From assembly GCF_954871325.1 (NCBI RefSeq), contig NC_088778.1:12285882-12349881 (forward strand): a DNA stretch of 64,000 nucleotides, in the 5' to 3' direction. Both the position numbers and the translations under genes were made by a program. Each line of letters starts with the position of its first letter. Position 1 is the stretch's first letter. The notes below the pieces were generated by a model. The model ran no database searches, had not been told where the DNA came from, and worked only from the letters and a program-made list of their open reading frames with translations. The stretch comes from Gordionus sp. m RMFG-2023 (Eukaryota; Nematomorpha; Gordioida; Chordodea; Parachordodidae). This document shows, piece by piece, positions 56,950 to 64,000 of the stretch.

Positions 56950-58462
56950 TCAAAAGTATCAGCGATACCTTTTTAGAAGAAAAGGAACACCCTTCGTAAC
57001 CTTCTTCTAGAGGTAACTAGTAATGGTAACACGTTTTTTTTGAGTAAAGATAATGCAAAACGATACTCGTTATTACAAATTTTTCTTAGAAAATATGGAA
57101 TAAACATATTTTATTGTATTATAAAATTACTTTAATTTTTTTTAAAATTTTATAAAAAATTTAAGCCGAGTTTTTAATTCACATAAACCACAAATTCCTT
57201 CATTTTTATTTTAAATTTTCGTTGTTAAATTTTTAGTCAAAATTGTCAATCTAATTAATATTGAATCAATAATATATGTATAATATTTTCTTATTAATAT
57301 TATAATAAAGAATATTATGTCAATTGTGCATTTCTTCTGATGAAGATGAGTAAAACCTGCATTGGTTCCAACATGAAACATTTTTTACACCAATAAAGAA
57401 AATAAAGGTACAAAGTTTACACTATTGTGTCTAAACTGAAATATTTTAACCTCAGTGAACATGGGTATCCTCCAAAGTGTGCAGCCATTATTAAAGAAAA
57501 ATGGGATATCTGATTAACTGGTTAGGACAATATGGAACTCTTTCCATAACTTATTAAAATTAATATTAATAAAGAGAATGGCCACAAATTTGGCGAATCT
57601 TGTGATAAATCCAAAATTAAAATTTTCAGATAATGACAAGTCGTTCATTGATGAATATTATATAGCTATATGTATGATTTTATAGATTATGGAACCTGTT
57701 CCTAGGACTCTTTCGATTTTAGAGAGAGAAGAAAATATGAATTTTGGAAATCTCATTCACACGATAAATTTAAAAAAAAACAGCTTTAAATAATTTCAGC
57801 TACTTATTAATGCAATTCTGCAAACAAAGATAAAATTGAAGTATTGTTCATAATTTATATATTGATAATATTTTAATTGTATATATATTATCAGAAATAA
57901 TTCACCTGCTATTTAGTTCAGATTGATCTTAGTAAAACTAGATGTCAGTGAAAGAAGGAAGATTGAACCTATTTCTTGTTTGTGAAAAGATCTTAATAAA
58001 GAAAAGGCATACTTGATTCCTTTATAAAACAATACATCTACAGATGATTATTCTTTAATTTTTAATAAATTCCCAATTTAAAATTTTTATATATTATACC
58101 CTCCCATCCTCTGCAGGGGTGTTGAGCACTAAGATGTTTATCTAATCAAAATAAAAATCAATAAAAATTATTATAAAAATATCTTAAAATATATTATTTT
58201 TGTATTAATTTATTTATTATATATATATATAAATTATTATAAAAAGATATATATTATTTATTGCATAATTTTATTATATTATATATGTTGAAAAAATATT
58301 TTTTCAAAATACAATATTTAATCTTTTAAGTAACGAGTAATCCGTTACTTTTTTAAATAGTCAGTGACGGGTCTTCCTTTTTTCACAAGGTAACGAATAA
58401 TGGTTGCCTACTTTTTCTCAGATGTAACGTGTTTCCTTTCTGATGTAACGTTTACAGCACTA
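56950..58462 (+). mobile_element. Decayed hAT element
   Basis: The interior (57400-57780) reads in broken frames as hAT catalytic sequence, for example VPRTLSILEREENMNFGNLI, corresponding to the P-A-x-LD-LQ-E segment. Both flanks carry repeated GTAAC words (GGTAACTAGTAATGGTAACA on the left, AAGTAACGAGTAATCCGTTA on the right), a subterminal pattern like that of the hAT at 18681. Possible right end CAGCACTA at 58462. The left end is not defined. Confidence 0.4.
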
Positions 58463-59281
58463 GTAAATATATATATAATTATTTATTAATTAAAGATGCT
58501 ACTAATTACAATCTTTGCTCAGAATCTGGTAGTTTATATCAACAATATTTTTTTTTTACATTTTCTATATTTTTTTATACCTTTTTGTGGTTTTGGCCAA
58601 ATATTTTCTTTAGTTTTTTATATTATCTTGATTTTAAGATATAATTAAAGATTTATATAAATTAGATAGAAGATAGAACTATATTTTATTAATTTTTAAG
58701 TCTGGTTTTGAAATCCCACAGAAGACACTCTTTGTTTGGATATCATGATTAGTTTTCTGGGTAATATTATATGAGATTAGACCACTCATTAAACAACGAC
58801 CAAAATTTATTTAAATAAAATAAGAACAATTTTTTTAAAATATATGTTCATGGAATCATGTTATCAAATCCGATCTACTGTATATCATTACCCCAAAGAG
58901 AAAACCATCGAGGGCTCAAGAAAAAAACACGGCACTTGTTGGATTCGAACAAAGAAACATCAAAATGTGATATACTTATTAAACCAAGGATAAAATGACT
59001 TATTTAATCTCAATAAAACATAAAAAATCAGTAATGTTTAACGCGATGCATTAATAATCTAGTTTTCCTTTAAGATAAAACAAAATGGTTCCACCATAGT
59101 TTTCATTTAAATGGCGAAGAATTTTTACTTTAATAAAAAAATAAAGAATATAAGCCCAAGAGAGTCACACAGGCATAATATTTTCTCGATAGTAGAACTT
59201 TTATAAAGACAACTCAAAGGGAATTCATTAACTGACCAAATGTAGTTAATTGACGGAAAATGGTATATTTCATAAGCTTCT
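58463..59281. other. AT-rich stretch without a gene
   Basis: No coding signal. A tRNA-like box B (GTTCGAATCC on the minus strand) occurs at about 58943 but the rest does not fold as a tRNA. The last 8 bases (AAGCTTCT) are the likely target site of the next element. Confidence 0.4.
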
Positions 59282-60974
59282 CAGAGTTGGGCAGTACCGA
59301 AAAGCTTGTATCTAAGATACAAGATCCTTTTGTATCTTGTACTCGGTATCTTTTTGATATTTTTAATAAGATACTAGCATACGTGTATCTAAGATTCTTT
59401 ATTCTGGAAAGTATCTTATTTTATTTTCTTGACAAAAGATACAGATTATTTTTAATATTCACTTTAAAAATTTTACATATCACAGTATATATCTTATTTC
59501 GGAAAATCTTGTATTAATTACTTTATTTTTTTCCGACATATTTTAAGTATATCGACAATCAAAATTAGCTGGAAAATTTACAAACCATATTAAGATCGAT
59601 ACATAAAAATAACACCAAAACTAAATAAGTAAAGATTACATTTTATGTATAAAAGTAACTCGGTAGAGTATCATTACCAATTTTATGTAATATTTTTTAA
59701 TTTGTAGCATGATTAACATTCATGGTAGTGAAAGTTAAATTATGGAAATAAGTTCACCTGAATCAAATTCCAAACTTAATATTTTAGATGGGAATTTTTT
59801 TTTAAATAGTTCAATTTAGAAAAAGGCAATATACAGGTTGAATGTACCTTGTATAAACATAAAAAATGATTAAAGGTTCAATAAATTTTGTTAAACATAA
59901 TAAAGTATATATTATTAATATACGGTTAAATAGGTTATCTTAAAAATTCAAATTTATAATATTGTCTACTTTTATTAAAAACTGCCCAAGATGGTATTAG
60001 CAAAAGATTTTCCTATGATAATTAATGAGGCTTCATTGGCATCAATATCACATCCATATTTTAAGAACTTATGGATTGAGTAGGGATAAAATAAGGTACT
60101 TTCAAAATATATTAATAAAAGAAGCCCTAAATGTAGTACCAGAGTATAAAATGAAGCTCAAACTATAATAACAATCGATTTAACATTTATTTTCTTTTTG
60201 TTTCTGAAATAATATAAATAACATTGAGCTGGAGGTTTTAAGTTATATTAAAGACCGTCGATATACATTAGAAATGCTTAATGATTATCCTTCCATTAAG
60301 GATTTATTAAAAATATAATACTGTAAAACCTTCAACAGCTCCAGTTGAATGGTTATTTAGTTTTATTAGCACAATGCTAATTACGCCGAAAAGGCAAAGA
60401 CCTAATGATGAATAATGTTGCTGAGTTCAATAATACAAATAACATTGAGTTGAAGGATTTAAAAATATAATACTGCCATACCTTCATCAGCTACAGTTGA
60501 AAGGTTATTAAGTTTTAGCGCAATGTTAAGTACGCTTAAACGGCAAAGGTCTAAAGATAAATTATTTGAAAATTTTGAATATTTAAGAAAAAATGAATTT
60601 ATTTTAAATATTCTTTTGCAAATTAATATTTCAACTCTTATTTAAAAATACTAGTCTCCCTTCCCTGTCTATGCTAAGAATGAGCTAATAATAATATTAA
60701 GATGCCTGATTATTATAATTAATTCATCATTAAATATTTTATTAATTTTTGTAAATGTTCATTCTGATTATATGCGTGTTATCTTCTTCACAAATAAATA
60801 ATAAAAATTGTATTTTATAAACTATTCTAATTTAATTGGTAATGATAATTTAAAGATATCTTGAATTTAAAATACTCTCATTTAGCAAAAGACACAAGTA
60901 TCTTTTTGATATTATGAACAAACTACTAGTATATATATCTAAGATTCATTTTCCGGAGGACCTGCCCAACTCTG
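59282..60974 (+). mobile_element. hAT transposon with GTATCTT subterminal repeats
   Basis: Ends are CAGAGTTGGGCAG and, inverted, CTGCCCAACTCTG. The flanks AAGCTTCT and ATGCTTCC agree at six of eight positions. Many GTATCTT and AAGATAC words lie near both ends, including GTATCTAAGATAC. The transposase is degenerate. Confidence 0.8.
60222..60645 (+). pseudogene. hAT transposase C-terminus, duplicated
   Basis: First copy: LEMLNDYPSIKDLL, then a frameshift, then KPSTAPVEWLFSFISTM and TPKRQRPND. Second copy about 200 bp on: PSSATVERLLSF, then LKRQRSKDKLFENFEYLRK. Both are the hAT dimerisation motif, so the end of the gene has been tandemly duplicated and broken. Confidence 0.7.
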
Positions 60975-61369
60975 ATGCTTCCATAAAATTTAACATAATG
61001 GTATTATAGAAAAATAGGGAAATCCTTTTTTGCTCATTTGAGGATAGGATTATGTTAATTATATCAATTTAAATAAAATGTATTTAAATAAATTATAATA
61101 TTAATTTAAATATAAATATTCAAAAAATCTGATGACCTTAAAACTTACCATCTTTTACAATTTCCCATTCAAATATATTTTAGTAAAAATATATAAAAAG
61201 TTTATTGCAAAAAAAACTTAATGTTATTTTAAAGTAATAAAGACACCTTGCCTTCATGTTCTAACTAACTATTACCTTCTTTTTTTGCTAATTTTCAAAA
61301 AATGAGCCACCCTGTAGTTAAAAAGTTAACAACACCACTACATAGATATATATTTAGTAAAGTAAATAT

Positions 61370-62091
61370 TAGGGGTGTACTGATACCACTTTATGGAGGC
61401 CGATCCGATATTTCCAATATTAAATCGACCGATTTCGATCCGATATCATATCTAATTTTGTATTCTGTAAAGATACAATGGTTTTAATTTTTAATATACT
61501 TTTTATTAGTATAGCATCTATAATTTAACTATGCCATAACTTACGTCATTTAAATATATTATAATGATCAGTTATAGTTTATTTTCAATTCAATAAAATA
61601 TTCTTATTGTTAAATACTTTTATATAATAAGTAATAAACAAATATATATGAAATTTGAAATTAATATTTAAAATAATATTTAACTTTAATATATCGACGA
61701 TTTCTTTTTAGAAATATCAAAATTTCAAATTCATCAAAGGTCAGCCTGCTGCGATGGTAACTGTCAATAACACCAGCTTCACTAAAAACAGATTCTGAAG
61801 AGATTATCGCACATTTTTATAAACAGAATGCGCAAAAAAATAACCATATGGCAGAATGTTAATTAATTAATTATATTATTTAAAAAAATATATAAAAATG
61901 GATTTCGATTTTATTTATAAAAATAAATGATTTTAGATATAACTTTTTTAAAAAATTTTATACCATTTTATTTTTGTTAAAGACGCCATTTTATATCGGA
62001 TCGGAAAATTTTATAATATTGACCGATAACCGATATTTTAAGATGGATGAAATATCGGTCCGATCCGATAAAAAATATCGGTACATCCCTA
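61370..62091 (-). mobile_element. hAT-type element, 722 bp, with exact 8-bp target duplication
   Basis: Ends are TAGGGGTGTACTGATA and, inverted, TATCGGTACATCCCTA. Both flanks are GTAAATAT (61362-61369 and 62092-62099). Subterminal GATCCGATAT words occur at both ends. On the minus strand near 61700-61810 it reads ISSESVFSEAGVIDSYHRSR, an hAT C-terminal remnant, so this is a deletion derivative of an autonomous hAT. Confidence 0.92.
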
Positions 62092-62257
62092 GTAAATATA
62101 AAATATTCTATAAATTAAGATTTAATATTAATCTAATTTCTTGTTTGTCGTTCAAATTGTATTTCAAAAATTAAATTAGCCCTCAACGCATCTTTATTTA
62201 TTAAAATTTGCATTTAACAATTATGTGCATAAATAAAAAATCATTATTATAATATAA

Positions 62258-63463
62258 TTAATCGAATGATTTAGTGGCTTCCTGCTGGACAAATTGAGGG
62301 TATAAGATTTGAACATCGGCCCAAGTAATCTTATCATCACATAAATCACTTATCAATTGTGAGATCTCGTCCATCTATATATTTATAAAAAAGCATTTTT
62401 TTTCTTTATATTTAAAAACTGATAAATGGGTTAAAAATTTAATGTGACCTTGGCAATATATTAATATCAATTTATATTTAAAAAAAACGGTAAATATTAG
62501 AGTCATACAAGGCCAGTTCATGCCGCGTCAAACGAATCAATAAAATAATTTTTAATATTAGGAGGGAGGGTTAATTTTTAATTAAGGAGGCCCATTTCGA
62601 GTAGGTCAGAGCTGTAGGTAGATTTTTAGAAATATAATATCCTTCTCATAAAAATACGAATTTTAAAAATAAATCCAAATATTAGTGTTGCATTCTGAAA
62701 GATAACTTATTTTTTTTATGTATAAAGTGTTTTTCTTCTTTTAATACATTCGCTCTGATTTGAAGCATAGAATCTCTTTCCCTCAAAGTTACAGTAGGTG
62801 TAGCAACCAAAGAATCGAAATCAATAGTTATGGCAAATGGGATAGCTATCTCATCTGTTCTAGCATATCTTCTCCCTATAGACCCTGCTGAACTATCCAC
62901 TTTGTGACTAATGCTAAGTGCGGTTAAGGATTTTGCTTAATTCATTGTTTTTCATATATAAAAAAATTAAAGTATATATAAAAAGTAAATAAATTTTAAA
63001 ATATAAATTATTTTTTATTCCAGGAACAATTGACGTTATAAATTAATTACAATGAATTTACACAAAATTTTGATTAATGGCTTGAAACTCGAGTTGTTGC
63101 TTAAAGGCAGAATCGAACATTTATATGGGGAAACGGAGGAAGGCAAAGAGAAATACTATAGTTTAAACAACAAAATATTGATAAGAATTATTATATGAAA
63201 GTATAATTTACAATTTTTATTATTATCATAGACAAACGAAAATTTATAAAAAATAAAGAAAGACTTTATATTTAAGGGTTTATTAGTTAATCTAAATCAG
63301 TGAAATTAATAAATTAAGACCTAAAGACCCAATTTCATTTTTTTTACAAAAATTACCGTTCGTTTGTCATCTTCCCGCATTTTGAAATTATGTTCTAGAA
63401 CGGAATACATGATCCTCCCAATTCCGAATGAAGGTTCAATTACTGATGGAGTTATTTCTTCAA
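62258..63463 (-). CDS. GARS1: Glycyl-tRNA synthetase, C-terminal four exons (partial)
   Basis: Charges tRNA-Gly with glycine, a class II synthetase. Exons: 63357-63463, 63062-63155, 62748-62935 and 62258-62374. Introns are 201, 126 and 373 nt, donors GTAATT, GTAAAT, GTATTA, all in phase. Exon 1 of this set has [18 protein letters not shown] (class II motif 3). The next has [11 protein letters not shown]. The third has [20 protein letters not shown] and [12 protein letters not shown], the anticodon-binding domain. The last has [20 protein letters not shown] and ends at TAA 62258. This matches the animal or fungal type (alpha2) enzyme. The 5' exons lie to the right, outside the window. No damage seen. 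Confidence 0.95.
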
Positions 63464-64000
63464 CTAATATTTTATAAAATAGTAATTCAATTTATAAAAA
63501 GTATTTAACATATTAACATAATTATTCTTAAAATGGGTGTACAAATGATGTTAGTAAAGAGTTCGCAAATAGTATATTTTCGTTATGATTAATGTTATTT
63601 ATAAGAATATTAAAAATATTCCAAAAGAACCATATAAAAAAATGCATTAGTAAATAGTGAACTAGGAAATGGCTTTAAAATGATAAATTTTACTAAATAA
63701 CTATATTTTAATTATTTTTTCAAAAAAGGAACGACCAAAAAATTTTATTTAGAGAAATTAATTACAGGAATTATATTATAATAAAATATTAGTAATGTGT
63801 ATAGGTCTGCAAAGGACGAGTTTTAGTCAAGCCTTAATATAGGCAGGCGTGAGTGGCGGATTTAAAATATTTTTAAAACAATAGGCGGGCGAGTGAATTT
63901 AAAATATTTTTCGGGCCGAAATGCACGAAACGGACTTTTATATATAAAAAATTATAATTTTTCCCTCATAATATTCACATTTTTATAAGTAAAAAACATA
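63464..64000. other. GARS intron with a GGCCC-type repeat
   Basis: Start of the intron upstream of the first visible GARS exon. No further exon is readable before the window ends. From about 63803 a decayed GGCCC-type repeat begins (GGTCTGCAAAGGACGAG, GGCGGGCGAG, TTTTCGGGCCGAAATG). Confidence 0.5.

Noticed and set aside
58930-58990. Second tRNA-like box B (GTTCGAATCC) on the minus strand
   Set aside because: No cloverleaf can be drawn; the T-stem is unpaired.

Overview
The window is a very AT-rich stretch of a eukaryotic nuclear genome, most likely a small-intron metazoan. It holds two recognisable host genes in pieces, an animal-type nuclear PP2C phosphatase (PPM1G) and a glycyl-tRNA synthetase. 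Both use spliceosomal introns, several only 40-53 nt long. The transposon set (Ty3/gypsy, hAT, and a Ginger1-type integrase transposon with an OTU domain) also fits an animal. I cannot name the species. The standard genetic code fits every gene read.

Layout. 1-7346: a CCHC zinc-knuckle ORF and a broken Ty3/gypsy element on the minus strand. 7347-31185: one host gene, the PPM1G homologue. Fifteen exons can be joined in phase into 713 codons plus stop, spread over 23.8 kb because its introns are packed with transposons. The largest intron (12.3 kb) holds several hAT elements and a 7.8 kb palindromic element (element A, 21147-28976) with two inverted satellite arrays and an exact 8-bp target duplication. 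31186-33893: intergenic, with a small hAT MITE. 33894-47221: a Ginger1 DNA transposon bounded by CCGG target duplications, with degenerate integrase and OTU exons. It is swollen by an inverted-array element (about 37795-39655) and a compound hAT (40792-46648). 47275-56363: a second giant palindromic element (element B). Its inverted 290-bp satellite arrays flank a spliced, apparently intact OTU-domain gene resembling vertnin-type proteins. 56364-62257: hAT remnants and MITEs. 62258-63463: the last four exons of glycyl-tRNA synthetase on the minus strand, with the 5' part lying beyond the window.

How it fits together. PPM1G and GARS are unrelated housekeeping genes. Everything else is mobile DNA, mostly hAT-like elements recognised by 8-bp target duplications. 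Three elements here (A, B and 37795-39655) share one architecture: long terminal inverted repeats followed by internal tandem arrays in opposite orientation. In A, B and an hAT that still carries coding remnants (18681-20256), the repeated unit contains a perfect 12-bp palindrome. Element B is the most unusual object, because it carries a host-like OTU gene and no recognisable transposase.

Exon joins, frames, target duplications and motifs were read directly by eye. Family names rest on remembered signature motifs and were not checked by database search.
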